Shown: in pieces, positions 27,336-36,580 of the stretch
How positions within the stretch are numbered: position 1 is the first letter of the stretch
Layout: every line of letters begins with the position of its first letter
Translations under genes and position numbers: made by a program
The notes under the pieces: generated by a model
What the model saw: the letters and a program-made list of their open reading frames with translations, nothing else
Databases searched by the model: none
What the model was told of the DNA's origin: nothing
DNA from: Bacillus subtilis
Lineage (GTDB): Bacteria; Bacillota; Bacilli; Bacillales; Bacillaceae_C
Assembly (NCBI RefSeq): GCF_008764245.1
Contig: NZ_VTQV01000009.1
Coordinates: 1 to 64,000, forward strand
DNA length: 64,000 nucleotides
Direction of reading: 5' to 3'

Positions 27336-29540
27336 TTATGTGTCATCCACTTTTTTGTGTAACTTTCTGTATTCTCCTGGAGAAGTTCCATGTACTTTTC
27401 GAAAAACTCTTGTAAATGAATTGGGACTAATATAGCCAACCTGTTTACTGATTTCCACTATCGGATCATCAGTCGTCTTTAATAGCTCCTCTGCATGTTC
27501 CATCCGAATTCTCGTCAAGAAGTCGACGAACTTTTCACCAAAATGCTCTTTAAAAAGTTTGCTAATATATTTTCCTTTTAAATCGAAGACATCACTTAAA
27601 TGATCAAGGGACAAATCCATTTCCCCGTAATGACTTTCAATATATCGTTTAATTTCTTGTAGTATTTTATCATAGCTTCTTGTTTGTCGATGGGTTATGA
27701 TTTGCTTGAACATCTCATCCAATATCGTGAAGATGTTTTCTTCCAATTCTTCTACCGTATCAAACCGCGCCAACTGATCGGCTAATCGAGAAATGGCATG
27801 TTTGCTCCAAAGCTCTTGAATATCTTCTGGAAATAAATGCCTTTCCCGTTCCAAATGAAAAATAAAAAAGTTGATAATATGAATCATTTCCTCTTTACGC
27901 AGTTTCGCTTGTTTAATTTGCCCGAAAAGTTCATAGTATTTTTTATACCAGTCCTGATCACTTAATCGATAGGCAAATACGGTCTCTTGGGCGAGTTTTA
28001 AATACTGGTAAACATCTACTTCTGTTAATGTCATTTCCTCGTATTGGATGATTTGATCCAATCCCAAAGCGGCTTTGTAGGCAAGTGCTTCTACCGCTTC
28101 ATCATATGCTTTGCGCATTTCCTCTGGGATTGTAATCCGTCTGCTAAATCCAAGCGTAACAGAAACCGGCAATTGTTCCGTTATCGCTTGTTTATATTCG
28201 GTGAAGTAGTGATACGGATCTACATCCTCCTTAAGAATTTGCACAATCCCTGCGAATCGATACTCATTCTCCCACCCACACCAAAGTACAGACACGGAAT
28301 CACCGCTCATTTCGCTTGCCCGCTTTTCCATCATAGCCTTAACTTGAAGGAGTTTTTCTTCCCCTAATTTTTGCTTCCATTGACCATACTGGTCAATTTC
28401 CAATAGAAACACGATCGATGGGGAAAATTTGGGCGGTAATTGCATTTTTTCCATCTCTTTTTCCCAATCTGGGAACGCCTCTTTCCCTTTCAAAATTTTC
28501 TCAAACCCGTATTTCCTGCGAAACAATAGAACTTCATCTTCCACTTGATCATAGCGATTTGACTGCTCCATCATTCGGTCCAATGTTTGCGCAATCAGCG
28601 TAAATTCATTCTTTTGCGAGGGAACAAGTTGCTCTTTTAAAAAACTTGCATGAATTTTTCCTACCAGTTGTTCCAGCGGTTTGTAGGCTTTTTTGGTTAT
28701 ATAAATCATCCAGATGATCCCAGTAATCACAACAAAGATCGCGATGATCATCCATAATAAGCGAACAGATCCCACAACTCTTGCCAAATTACTTTTGGAG
28801 AGACCACTTTCAATGGTCCAACCCGTATAATCCGAAGTGAAGCGCGTAAGGACACGATCTTTTGGCGGATGAATTTCTTCATTCAGTAGCTCCGTTCCAC
28901 TCCTATCCGTAAGCTGAACAAAACTAACTTCAGGATCATACATCTCCTGAATTCCTTTCTTTAGCTCATCTACACTTACATTGACAACGATAAAACCCTT
29001 GGCTTTTCCATGGAAAGGTACAGGCCGTTTTAGTGATACGACGGCCTTTTTACTTTGCTTTGGAAATTCTTGAAATAAACGTCGATCAGTCCAATGGGAT
29101 GTATGTTCATTCGGAGAGTTTTCAATAAAGGAATGATCTCCATAATCCGATATTTTTGTAACGGTACTAAGACTCAAAACAGTTTTATCATGATCACGAA
29201 CTAAATAAGCAGAATCAATCATCGGATAGTTTATTTTCAACTCCTGCAATGCCTTATAGGCCTCAAGGTTCACTGGTACATCGGCTATATCTTGTTCATC
29301 TAAAAACGCTTTAAAACTTTGATTGATCAACGATTCTCTTAAAACTCTATGATCAATCTCTTTCAAACTCCGATCGATATATCGATACGCTTGTCCAGCC
29401 AATGATTCATTTATATTCACGGCTTCCCGCTTGCTTTGATCATTTAAAACCTGAAAGAAAATAAAAAATAAAACGAGAATAATAATAAAAAAGACGGGTG
29501 TATACGCTAACAACATCCGGTGAAACCAATTCCGGTTCAT
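27336..29540 (-). CDS. Membrane-anchored AraC-family regulator (YesS/YtdP type)
   Basis: This 734-residue protein has transmembrane helices at about 10-33 and 262-285 enclosing an extracellular sensing domain (about 35-260). A long cytosolic linker follows, then a C-terminal AraC double HTH (about 635-730; LSLDHLSDVFDLKGKYISKL and IVEISKQVGYISPNSFTRVF). Proteins of this kind couple extracellular ligand sensing directly to promoter activation without phosphotransfer. It is divided from the LplBCA operon by a terminator and is the natural candidate to activate it. Confidence 0.92.
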   Translation of the reverse strand: MNRNWFHRMLLAYTPVFFIIILVLFFIFFQVLNDQSKREAVNINESLAGQAYRYIDRSLKEIDHRVLRESLINQSFKAFLDEQDIADVPVNLEAYKALQELKINYPMIDSAYLVRDHDKTVLSLSTVTKISDYGDHSFIENSPNEHTSHWTDRRLFQEFPKQSKKAVVSLKRPVPFHGKAKGFIVVNVSVDELKKGIQEMYDPEVSFVQLTDRSGTELLNEEIHPPKDRVLTRFTSDYTGWTIESGLSKSNLARVVGSVRLLWMIIAIFVVITGIIWMIYITKKAYKPLEQLVGKIHASFLKEQLVPSQKNEFTLIAQTLDRMMEQSNRYDQVEDEVLLFRRKYGFEKILKGKEAFPDWEKEMEKMQLPPKFSPSIVFLLEIDQYGQWKQKLGEEKLLQVKAMMEKRASEMSGDSVSVLWCGWENEYRFAGIVQILKEDVDPYHYFTEYKQAITEQLPVSVTLGFSRRITIPEEMRKAYDEAVEALAYKAALGLDQIIQYEEMTLTEVDVYQYLKLAQETVFAYRLSDQDWYKKYYELFGQIKQAKLRKEEMIHIINFFIFHLERERHLFPEDIQELWSKHAISRLADQLARFDTVEELEENIFTILDEMFKQIITHRQTRSYDKILQEIKRYIESHYGEMDLSLDHLSDVFDLKGKYISKLFKEHFGEKFVDFLTRIRMEHAEELLKTTDDPIVEISKQVGYISPNSFTRVFRKVHGTSPGEYRKLHKKVDDT

Positions 29541-29597
29541 AAGTTCTCCCCCCTATAGTCGGAGAATTTTAAGTTTTACTATGTCCCTTAATAATAA

Positions 29598-29633
29598 ATC
29601 ACCACACCTCTATAAAAATAGAGATATGGTGAT
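29598..29633 (-). terminator. Terminator of the L-fucose catabolic operon
   Basis: A 16-nt arm pair ATCACCATATCTCTAT / ATAGAGGTGTGGTGAT (two internal mismatches) with a TTTT loop is followed by TTATTATTAA on the minus strand. It lies 15 bp after the fucU stop. Confidence 0.65.
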
Positions 29634-29647
29634 AAGTTGCGTGGGCT

Positions 29648-30076
29648 TTATTTAACGACACCTTTTTTTAAGATAATATTGGCATATTGGGCCGCTTCTC
29701 CTGTAGCCACAATCGCATAGGCCTTTTTGGCGCGTTCGTAAAATGTGAAACGATCTAAGTATTCCATTTGGAGAGCAGGACCATGTTCTTTTTGAATCAC
29801 TTTTTCAAAATCCTGCCAAATGGTCGGTTGAAATTGCTCCCCCTCTACCACATCCATTAGTGTGACAGGGTGTTCTACATATGTGTCAAGAGGGAAGAAT
29901 TTTAATATCGCTTCTAATAACGCTGGGATCCCATGACCATCACAACGGAGCAGATTCTGGGCATGGCTAGCGGATGGGAAATTTCCGTCCGCTAACACAA
30001 TTTCATCTCCATGTCCCATTTCCATCAGAACTTTCATGAGGTCTGGTGATAAAATAGCTGGTATTCCTTTTAACAT
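29648..30076 (-). CDS. fucU: L-fucose mutarotase
   Basis: This 142-residue RbsD/FucU-family protein has the diagnostic start MLKGIPAILSPDLMKVLMEM and GHGDEIVLADGNFP containing the catalytic His. It interconverts alpha- and beta-L-fucopyranose so that fucose freed by inverting (GH95) or retaining (GH29) enzymes is usable by the dehydrogenase. It is the last gene of the six-gene catabolic operon, 18 bp after the FAH hydrolase gene. The size is typical. Confidence 0.95.
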   Translation of the reverse strand: MLKGIPAILSPDLMKVLMEMGHGDEIVLADGNFPSASHAQNLLRCDGHGIPALLEAILKFFPLDTYVEHPVTLMDVVEGEQFQPTIWQDFEKVIQKEHGPALQMEYLDRFTFYERAKKAYAIVATGEAAQYANIILKKGVVK

Positions 30077-30094
30077 AAACAGTACACCCGACCT

Positions 30095-30988
30095 TTACTT
30101 TTCCTCTACATAATAATTCGTTAAAGCACCTAGTTTTTCGATCTCACAGGTAATCACATCACCTGGTTGAATATAGCGTTGTTGATCTTCTGGTAATCCT
30201 AACACAACCCCTTCAGGAGTTCCTGTTAATATGACATCCCCCGGTTCTAGTGTTAAATATTGAGAGATATAGCTGACGATTTCGGCACAGTTAAAAATCA
30301 TATCGGATGTATTCGAATCCTGTTTGACTTCCCCATTTACAATTGTTTTCAATTTTAGATCATTAGGATCGCCCACTTCATCCGCTGTGACAAGATAGGG
30401 TCCCATTGGACTGAATTTATCGCCAATTTTTCCAAGCATCCATTGCGGTGTTCTCATTTGTAGATCGCGAGCGGAGAGATCATTCGCTGTGCTATAGCCA
30501 AATACATAATCAAGGGCATCTGCTTCATTGACATTTTTGGCCTTTTTCCCGATCACAATCGCAAGTTCGACCTCATAATCGAGCTTTTCGGTCACTTTCG
30601 GCACAGGGATCTCACTATTATGACCCGTTAGTGTATTATCAAATTTATTAAAGAGGATGGGAAACTCTGGATATGGGGCATTCGTTTCATCTGCATGCTT
30701 GCGATAGTTTAACCCCACACAAATAATTTTATGAGGTCTTGTCACACTTGGTCCCCACACTAGATTTTCGGAATTGACATAAACTACTGTGTTTGCTTCT
30801 TCCGCCTGTTTCAATAGGTTCGATAATTGATTGATTGCCTGTTCTCCCCCTGCAATAACAGCCATGATATCCGTTTCTACTTCTGAAATCCCCGTTTTCT
30901 CTGCAGTCGCTTGAATATCAATAATCCCTTCGTCCGTTTGAACGCCTAATTTATGTAGCTCTTGCACTTCATATGTTAATAGTTTCAT
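30095..30988 (-). CDS. FAH-family hydrolase, probable 2,4-diketo-3-deoxy-L-fuconate hydrolase
   Basis: This 297-residue fumarylacetoacetate hydrolase-family protein has the fold signatures CVGLNYRKHADE, YEVELAIVIGK (metal-ligand E-x-E) and STANDLSARDLQ, and the C-terminal LEPGDVILTGTPEGVVLG. In known L-fucose and L-rhamnose pathways this family splits the 2,4-diketo-3-deoxy acid into pyruvate and L-lactate. The presence of FucU and two SDR dehydrogenases in the same operon makes this the likely role. The specific substrate is inferred. Confidence 0.85.
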   Translation of the reverse strand: MKLLTYEVQELHKLGVQTDEGIIDIQATAEKTGISEVETDIMAVIAGGEQAINQLSNLLKQAEEANTVVYVNSENLVWGPSVTRPHKIICVGLNYRKHADETNAPYPEFPILFNKFDNTLTGHNSEIPVPKVTEKLDYEVELAIVIGKKAKNVNEADALDYVFGYSTANDLSARDLQMRTPQWMLGKIGDKFSPMGPYLVTADEVGDPNDLKLKTIVNGEVKQDSNTSDMIFNCAEIVSYISQYLTLEPGDVILTGTPEGVVLGLPEDQQRYIQPGDVITCEIEKLGALTNYYVEEK

Positions 30989-31012
30989 GAATGATAGCTC
31001 CTTTTCTATTTG

Positions 31013-31786
31013 TTATGCATTTTTACCAAATACGACGCCACCATCAATATACAATGGAGAGCCCATCATAAACTTCGCTTCATCCGAAGCTAAAAACAGG
31101 GCAGCATTGGCGACATCTTCCGGCTTTCCTAAGTCTCCACTAAGTTGTCTTTTCTTAATCCCATTAATCGCCTCTTCGGGGTCATCATACGAATTTTTCA
31201 AATAGTTTTCCACAAATGGTGTATAAATGGTGCCAGGAAGTAAGGCATTGACACGGATATTATAAGGCGCATAATCGACTTGCATTGATTTTGTTAAAGA
31301 TAACACCGCTCCTTTAGAGGCCGCATATAAAGCACGCTTTGCTAGTCCCATTTCAGCTACACAAGAAGACATATTAATAATGCAGCCACTCTGCTGTTCG
31401 ATCATATGTGGGGCAACATACTTACAGCCTAAATAAACACCTTTCACATTGACATCCATCACCTTATCCCATACATCTGGATCCACTTCATCCACTCTAC
31501 CAACATTACTTATGCCCGCATTATTAAAGAGAATATCAATCTTTTTATGTCCTTTGATTACATAATCTACTAAAGCTTGCACAGATTCTGGGATCGTCAC
31601 ATCTGCTTCGAAAAAGGAAGCCTTTCCCCCTTTTTCTTTAATCTCATTGACGGTTTGTTGACCATGCTCCGGATTGACATCATTGACGATCACATGGGCT
31701 CCTTCTTCGGCGAAGCTTAAGGCTGTTGCTTTGCCAATTCCACTGCCTGATCCTGTAATAACTGCCACTTTATCTGCTAATCTCAT
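31013..31786 (-). CDS. SDR dehydrogenase, probable 2-keto-3-deoxy-L-fuconate dehydrogenase
   Basis: This 257-residue classical short-chain dehydrogenase has TGSGSGIG (cofactor), NNAG, the catalytic Ser in NMSSC and YAASK (Tyr/Lys). The C-terminal region (NALLPGTIYTPFVENYL) resembles 2-keto-3-deoxy-fuconate dehydrogenases. It would oxidise the 2-keto-3-deoxy acid to the 2,4-diketo compound cut by the FAH enzyme. Its first bases overlap the stop of the upstream SDR gene (ATGA, 4 bp), showing translational coupling. Which SDR does which step is not certain. Confidence 0.82.
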   Translation of the reverse strand: MRLADKVAVITGSGSGIGKATALSFAEEGAHVIVNDVNPEHGQQTVNEIKEKGGKASFFEADVTIPESVQALVDYVIKGHKKIDILFNNAGISNVGRVDEVDPDVWDKVMDVNVKGVYLGCKYVAPHMIEQQSGCIINMSSCVAEMGLAKRALYAASKGAVLSLTKSMQVDYAPYNIRVNALLPGTIYTPFVENYLKNSYDDPEEAINGIKKRQLSGDLGKPEDVANAALFLASDEAKFMMGSPLYIDGGVVFGKNA

Positions 31787-32598
31787 TTTATAACCTCCCG
31801 TGCTTCCTGCATATGATCCTCAGGTTGGGCTGCTTTCACCGTCAAACCGCCATCTACCATTAATAAATGACCATTGATTTGCATCGCCTCATCTGATGCC
31901 AAAAAGACAACGGCATCACCAATTTGTTTTTCGGTACCTAAACGCTTCATTGGATTTGCTTGGACTTCTTGTTCCCGAATCTCAGGGTCTGCTAAATAAT
32001 CACGGCACATATCCGTATCCACTGTACTAGGACCGACTGCATTCACATTGATATTATGTCTGCCAAGCTCGATTGCCAAAGCTTTTGTAAGCTGATTAGC
32101 AGCTGCTTTGGAAGAGATATAGTGAGGGACAACCGGACTTGTGACAAGCACACTCGCCGTCGAGGCAATGTTAATGATTTTTCCATATTGTTTTTCGATC
32201 ATTTTTTTAGCGACCCGTTGAGAGGTTAAAAAAATCGATTTCACATTTGTTCGATAAGTCTCATCCCACAGATCCTCTGAAACATTTAGAAATGGTTGAA
32301 ACGGAGCAATGCCTGCGTTATTGACGAGCACTTCGACAGGTCCTAATGTATTTTCTACCTCATCAATCATTTGATCGACCTCTTGCTTGATCCCGACATT
32401 CGCTTGCACAACCATAAAATTCCCATTATATGATTCTTGTAATTCTTTCTTTAGGGCGTTTGCCTGAGCAAGATTTTCGGCTGATTTATAATTAATGGCT
32501 ACATCAGCACCTTCTTCCGCAAGCCTATGCACAATTGCAGCTCCAATTCCACTGCTCCCACCGGTGACAAGGGCTACGCGATTTTCTAGTCTTTTCAT
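31783..32598 (-). CDS. SDR dehydrogenase, probable L-fucose dehydrogenase
   Basis: This 271-residue classical SDR has TGGSSGIG, NNAG, INIASTAS and YISSKAA. It resembles FabG-like proteins assigned as L-fucose dehydrogenase in the Campylobacter jejuni fucose locus, which also carries a FucU homologue and split UxaA genes. It would oxidise L-fucose to the lactone. No lactonase gene is seen in the window, so hydrolysis may be spontaneous or encoded elsewhere. The gene follows the dehydratase by 26 bp. Confidence 0.8.
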   Translation of the reverse strand: MKRLENRVALVTGGSSGIGAAIVHRLAEEGADVAINYKSAENLAQANALKKELQESYNGNFMVVQANVGIKQEVDQMIDEVENTLGPVEVLVNNAGIAPFQPFLNVSEDLWDETYRTNVKSIFLTSQRVAKKMIEKQYGKIINIASTASVLVTSPVVPHYISSKAAANQLTKALAIELGRHNINVNAVGPSTVDTDMCRDYLADPEIREQEVQANPMKRLGTEKQIGDAVVFLASDEAMQINGHLLMVDGGLTVKAAQPEDHMQEAREVIK

Positions 32599-32624
32599 CT
32601 CATCACTCCTCTATGTTGATCCTT

Positions 32625-33785
32625 TTATAAACTAATCCCAATTCGACTAATGCTGAATTCGGCATGGCCCAATATCTCCGCCTTTGTTTGTTCACCATTC
32701 GCAACTTCCAAGATGAAATCGTATATATTTTGCCCGGCTTCATCTAGTGTTTCTTTTCCCTGTAAAACAGGGCTTGTATCGATATCGATATTATCCGCCA
32801 TTTTCTTAGCGGTAAGTTCATTTCCTGTTACTTTGATCACCGGAATAATTGGATTTCCTGTCGGTGTTCCTCTTCCCGTTGTAAACACGACGATATGTGC
32901 ACCAGCTGCCGCCATCCCTGTCACACATTCAATATCATTTCCTGGGGAATCCATAAAATAATAACCTTTGGCCGGGATTTCATCGGCAAATGGAATGACA
33001 TCCTTTAAAGGCGCATTTCCCGCCTTGCTAATACAGCCAAGCGATTTTTCTTCAATCGAAGATAATCCCCCCGCTATATTCCCAGGACTCGGATTCCCGC
33101 CACGCATATCAACGCCCATGCGCTCGATCTCATTTTCAAATCCCTTAATTGCCCTATAAAGCTTATCTTTTACTTCTTCACTTACCGCCTTTTCCGCGAC
33201 GAGATGTTCTGCTCCAATAATTTCGGTTGTTTCTCCCATTACAATTGTACCTCCATTAGCCAAAAGCTGATCAGAGGTTTTTCCTAAAGCGGGGTTACTA
33301 CATAATCCAGAGGTGAAATCAGAGCCGCCACATTTAACTCCAACAATTAATTCAGAAACAGGTACATCCTCGACTGGTGTTTCCTGAATGATATTCGCTA
33401 GTTTTTTAGCCTCTGTGATCCCTTTTTGAATGGTTTTAATGGAACCGCCTTCTGTTTGAATATCAATCCAGACAACAGGCTTTCCTGTTTCCTCGATTTC
33501 AGCTTTGACTTCCCTGGCATCAATGACCTCACAACCAAGGCTAACAATTAAAACCGCTCCAACATTCGGATTTTTCCCCATTCCGACCAACACTTTATGG
33601 GTTCTTTCTTTATCATCCCCAACTTGGCTACAACCGTGTTGATGGGGAATCGCGACTGAATCAGGAACTTGCTGTTGAATCCTTGCACAAACTTGGTTCG
33701 CACACACGACCGTAGGTAAAATTAATAGATGATTACGAATGCCAACCTTTCCATTTTCACGCCGATAGCCTTTAAACGTTTGCAT
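32625..33785 (-). CDS. UxaA-family dehydratase, large subunit (probable L-fuconate dehydratase)
   Basis: This protein of about 386 residues matches the catalytic half of altronate dehydratase (UxaA/GarD superfamily). It has KVGIRNHLLILPTV, the metal-ligand HQHGCSQ, LIVGVKCGGSD and the C-terminal FTTGRGTPTGNPIIPVIK. The ATG at 33785 is preferred (GAGGGGG upstream) over 33803. It overlaps the small-subunit gene by 14 bp. In this operon it probably dehydrates L-fuconate to 2-keto-3-deoxy-L-fuconate; altronate is a less likely substrate. Confidence 0.85.
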   Translation of the reverse strand: MQTFKGYRRENGKVGIRNHLLILPTVVCANQVCARIQQQVPDSVAIPHQHGCSQVGDDKERTHKVLVGMGKNPNVGAVLIVSLGCEVIDAREVKAEIEETGKPVVWIDIQTEGGSIKTIQKGITEAKKLANIIQETPVEDVPVSELIVGVKCGGSDFTSGLCSNPALGKTSDQLLANGGTIVMGETTEIIGAEHLVAEKAVSEEVKDKLYRAIKGFENEIERMGVDMRGGNPSPGNIAGGLSSIEEKSLGCISKAGNAPLKDVIPFADEIPAKGYYFMDSPGNDIECVTGMAAAGAHIVVFTTGRGTPTGNPIIPVIKVTGNELTAKKMADNIDIDTSPVLQGKETLDEAGQNIYDFILEVANGEQTKAEILGHAEFSISRIGISL

Positions 33786-34110
33786 GTTCTTGTACCCCCT
33801 CACCCTTTTTATCGCCTCGTCCTCGAATGCCTTCTATATTATGGACATGAACATGTTCGCCTACTCCAATATCAGATGTCGCCGCCCCAATCACTTCGCC
33901 ATATTTGATCACTTCTTGTCCCTTAGTAATCGGGGAAATCGCTACCTTATGGCCAAAATCTATATCCGCTTCCAATTTGATCTGCATTTCTTCCCCTTTT
34001 TGAGTGTATGTTAGTGCTTCTCCTTTTTTGACATCTTTTAGAAGGGTTGCAACATTATCCTTATCATCCATGACAATACAGGAGATTCCTGATTGAAACG
34101 CTTTCTCCAT
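33772..34110 (-). CDS. UxaA-family dehydratase, small SAF-domain subunit
   Basis: This 112-residue protein corresponds to the N-terminal SAF domain of UxaA (MDDKDNVATLLKDVKKG, HKVAISPITKGQEVIKYG, GEHVHVHNIEG). In E. coli UxaA this domain is fused to the large part; here it is a separate gene overlapping the large subunit, as in other split dehydratases such as the C. jejuni fucose locus. It is the first gene of the catabolic operon, about 50 bp downstream of the operator-promoter at 34151-34196. Confidence 0.87.
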   Translation of the reverse strand: MEKAFQSGISCIVMDDKDNVATLLKDVKKGEALTYTQKGEEMQIKLEADIDFGHKVAISPITKGQEVIKYGEVIGAATSDIGVGEHVHVHNIEGIRGRGDKKGEGVQEHANV

Positions 34111-34150
34111 AAAACGACCTCCTATTTGATATGTTGGAAATTTTCGATTG

Positions 34151-34196
34151 TGTTATCGGTACCATCATAATAACAAACAATTTATGATGTTGTCAA
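34151..34196 (-). promoter_or_regulatory. Operator-promoter B of the L-fucose catabolic operon
   Basis: TTGACA (34191-34196) and TATTAT (34167-34172) are 18 bases apart on the minus strand. A 25-bp operator-like site (34151-34175), starting TGTTATCGGTACC and ending TAATAACA on the plus strand, covers the -10 element. It matches the TGTTACCGGTAA...TAACA consensus seen at the sites at 39758, 49415, 58407 and 61837, in the same geometry. Confidence 0.72.
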
Positions 34197-34203
34197 TTAT
34201 ATT

Positions 34204-34217
34204 TGCAAGCGTTATCT
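34204..34217. promoter_or_regulatory. cre-like box upstream of the fucose operon promoter
   Basis: TGCAAGCGTTATCT has two mismatches to the CcpA consensus and lies just upstream of the -35 element. This is a weak candidate. Confidence 0.3.
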
Positions 34218-34228
34218 AATTGAAACGG

Positions 34229-34266
34229 AAAAGGCGGAAGACACCATGCAAAACGTGACTCCGCCT
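34229..34266 (-). terminator. Terminator of the GH29/MalEFG operon
   Basis: The inverted repeat GGCGGA...TCCGCC, with additional pairing inside, is followed by TTTT on the minus strand. It lies 7 bp after the GH29 stop at 34273 and separates it from the fucose operon promoter. Confidence 0.65.
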
Positions 34267-34272
34267 CTATCT

Positions 34273-35589
34273 TTATTCTTTCAAAAATAACTCAACAACA
34301 GGCACAACTACAGTAGGCTTTTGGACAGGTAATTCCAAAGTTACTGTTCCAGGAGCTATTCTAGTAGATGTATGGGTTAAATTCTCATTTGGATCATGCT
34401 CCTTAAAGTGCACTTCCGAAGCATCATGTAAAAATTGTGCATATTCTATTTTACCTGTTAGTCCTTCTAAGTGGATATGTTTAAAAGGCCAGGAAAAGAT
34501 ATGCAAATATAACCGATTTCCTTTTTGAGTAAATCTACAATCAATCGGTGCAGTGTATTGGCTATTTTTCGCCCCATATATAGAACGCGAATTTACTCTC
34601 ATCCATTCACCAATTTCATTTAAACTATTTATGGATCTTTGATCCAGTTCTCCCCGTCCATTAGGGCCAACGTTAAGTAGAAGATTCCCATTTTTCGAGA
34701 CGCTGTCTACCAGCATTTTGATTAACATCTCTCCTGACTTCCAGTCTAGGTTATCCCGATCATATCCCCAACTACCATTTAATGTTTGACAGGCCTCCCA
34801 AATTATAGGTTTATTATTTTCAGTTAAAACTTCACTAGGTTGGTATTGCTCTGGTGTTACAACTCCCCTTCCCAAATCAAGACGATCATTTAGGATAATA
34901 TCCGGTTGTAGCTCTAGGATCATTTTTTCTAATTTCTCAGATTGCCAATCAGCTGCTCCTTTTCCTTTTGCCCAGTCCCAGTCCATATTTGGATAAGAAA
35001 AATCAAACCATAAATAATCAATTTTTCCATAATTGGTTAGTAATTCTCGTACTTGCCCATGTAAATATTCAACGTAATTTTCCATCTTTCGATTAGAAGC
35101 TTCTTTTTTAAATTCTTCATCATCCCTTTGTGGATGTAACCCATCTATAGGATATTCTGGATGATGCCAATCAATTAAAGAATGATAAAAACCAACTTTC
35201 AGCCCTTCATCTCTAAATGCGTTTACCATTTCTAGTAATAGATCACGTTTGGCAGGAGTATTAGTCACTTTATAATTTGTTAGTTTGGAATCCCAAAGAG
35301 CGAAACCTTCGTGATGCTTTGTCGTAATCACAAAATACTTCATACCTGCATTTTTAGCTACACTTGCCCATTTTTTTGGGTCATACAAATCAGGATTAAA
35401 AAATTTGAAATATTTCTTATACGTATCTGGATGAATTTTCTCTCGATTCATCACCCACTCATGTCGGGCAGCATTGGAATACAGCCCCCAGTGAATAAAC
35501 AATCCGAAACGATCCTGAAGCAGCCAGCTTGGATCACCGTAGTTTGCTGGCCAATTTTCTACTTTAGTTGCTTCATTAATAACAGTCAT
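34273..35589 (-). CDS. GH29 alpha-L-fucosidase (copy 2; paralogue of 44203 and 54262)
   Basis: This 438-residue cytosolic enzyme shows the GH29 signatures FGLFIHWGLYSNAARHEWV, VITTKHHEGFALW and nucleophile D196 in IDYLWFDFSYP, followed by a short beta C-terminal domain. The ATG at 35589 follows TTGGAGG; an upstream TTG at 35604 overlaps the ribosome site and is rejected. It is strikingly similar along its whole length to the proteins at 44203 and 54262. It lies downstream of the MalEFG-type transporter genes and would act on what that system imports. Confidence 0.92.
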   Translation of the reverse strand: MTVINEATKVENWPANYGDPSWLLQDRFGLFIHWGLYSNAARHEWVMNREKIHPDTYKKYFKFFNPDLYDPKKWASVAKNAGMKYFVITTKHHEGFALWDSKLTNYKVTNTPAKRDLLLEMVNAFRDEGLKVGFYHSLIDWHHPEYPIDGLHPQRDDEEFKKEASNRKMENYVEYLHGQVRELLTNYGKIDYLWFDFSYPNMDWDWAKGKGAADWQSEKLEKMILELQPDIILNDRLDLGRGVVTPEQYQPSEVLTENNKPIIWEACQTLNGSWGYDRDNLDWKSGEMLIKMLVDSVSKNGNLLLNVGPNGRGELDQRSINSLNEIGEWMRVNSRSIYGAKNSQYTAPIDCRFTQKGNRLYLHIFSWPFKHIHLEGLTGKIEYAQFLHDASEVHFKEHDPNENLTHTSTRIAPGTVTLELPVQKPTVVVPVVELFLKE

Positions 35590-35713
35590 TAATAAAACCT
35601 CCAAAAATTTATTAGATAACTAAACAAAAGTTTAGTAAATCCCATTTTTTCTAACATATCGGTTTATTTTTCCTTTTTATGAAAATCAAAGTTACAAGTT
35701 TAATTGTTAACAC

Positions 35714-36568
35714 TTACCTTCCACCCATTCCGCTTAACGTGATCCCTTTTACAAAATACTTTTGCGCAAATATAAACAGAATTAAAGTTGGTACAATTGC
35801 TATAGCGGATGCCGCCATCATAAGATGCCATTGCGTTCCATTTTGAGTTTGGAACATCGCAATTCCGAGGGGCAGCGTTTTCATAGAATCTGAATTTGTC
35901 ACGATTAATGGCCAAAGGAAGTTATTCCACTGTTGTATAAATGTAAAAATTGCTAGCGTAGCGAGTGCAGGTCCAGATAATGGTAGTATAATTCTCCAAT
36001 ACATCCCGAATCTCGAACAACCATCTATTCTTGCGGCATCTTCCAATTCAAATGGAATTGAAAGAAAAAATTGTCTAAGTAAGAAAGTACCAAAAGCAGT
36101 AAAAGACCCTGGTAAAATTAACGCTTGGTAAGTATCAACCCAATTTAAATATTTCATTAAAATAAAGAGCGGAACAATTGTTACCTGCCCAGGAATCATT
36201 AAGGTACCTAAATAAAGTAAAAACAATATATCTCGGCCACGGAATTGCATACGAGCAAACGCGTAGGCAGCTAACGATGAAGTAAATAAGACCAATAAAA
36301 CAGAAGATACAGAAACAATGATATTGTTTAAATAGAAGCGTGCAAACGGAAAGTATTCCCATGCCTCTTTATAATTACTCCACTGTAGTCTATTACCAAA
36401 CCATTTAGGAGGGATAGTAAATATCTCGTTAGATGGCTTTACTGAAGTACTTAACATCCATAGAAATGGAACTAAAAACATCAATCCTAACAAAAGTAAT
36501 ATAATGTAATTCAATACAGGGAAAACTTTATCCGAGCTTGCTTTTAAATTAGAAGTTTTATCTTCCAT
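35714..36568 (-). CDS. Carbohydrate ABC transporter permease, MalG/LacG type
   Basis: This 284-residue permease has six hydrophobic segments and the EAA loop (LEDAARIDGCSRFGMYWRII). It forms the CUT1 channel with the MalF-type protein at 36581, 12 bp upstream. It belongs to a different transporter subfamily from the LplC proteins in this window. It could also serve the four orphan binding proteins encoded at 49633-61639. Confidence 0.93.
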   Translation of the reverse strand: MEDKTSNLKASSDKVFPVLNYIILLLLGLMFLVPFLWMLSTSVKPSNEIFTIPPKWFGNRLQWSNYKEAWEYFPFARFYLNNIIVSVSSVLLVLFTSSLAAYAFARMQFRGRDILFLLYLGTLMIPGQVTIVPLFILMKYLNWVDTYQALILPGSFTAFGTFLLRQFFLSIPFELEDAARIDGCSRFGMYWRIILPLSGPALATLAIFTFIQQWNNFLWPLIVTNSDSMKTLPLGIAMFQTQNGTQWHLMMAASAIAIVPTLILFIFAQKYFVKGITLSGMGGR

Positions 36569-36580
36569 GATTCCTCTCCT

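Noticed and set aside
32650-32961. Plus-strand open frame of about 100 codons opposite the UxaA large subunit
   Set aside because: It is fully antisense to a well-supported gene, has no ribosome site and no recognisable family.
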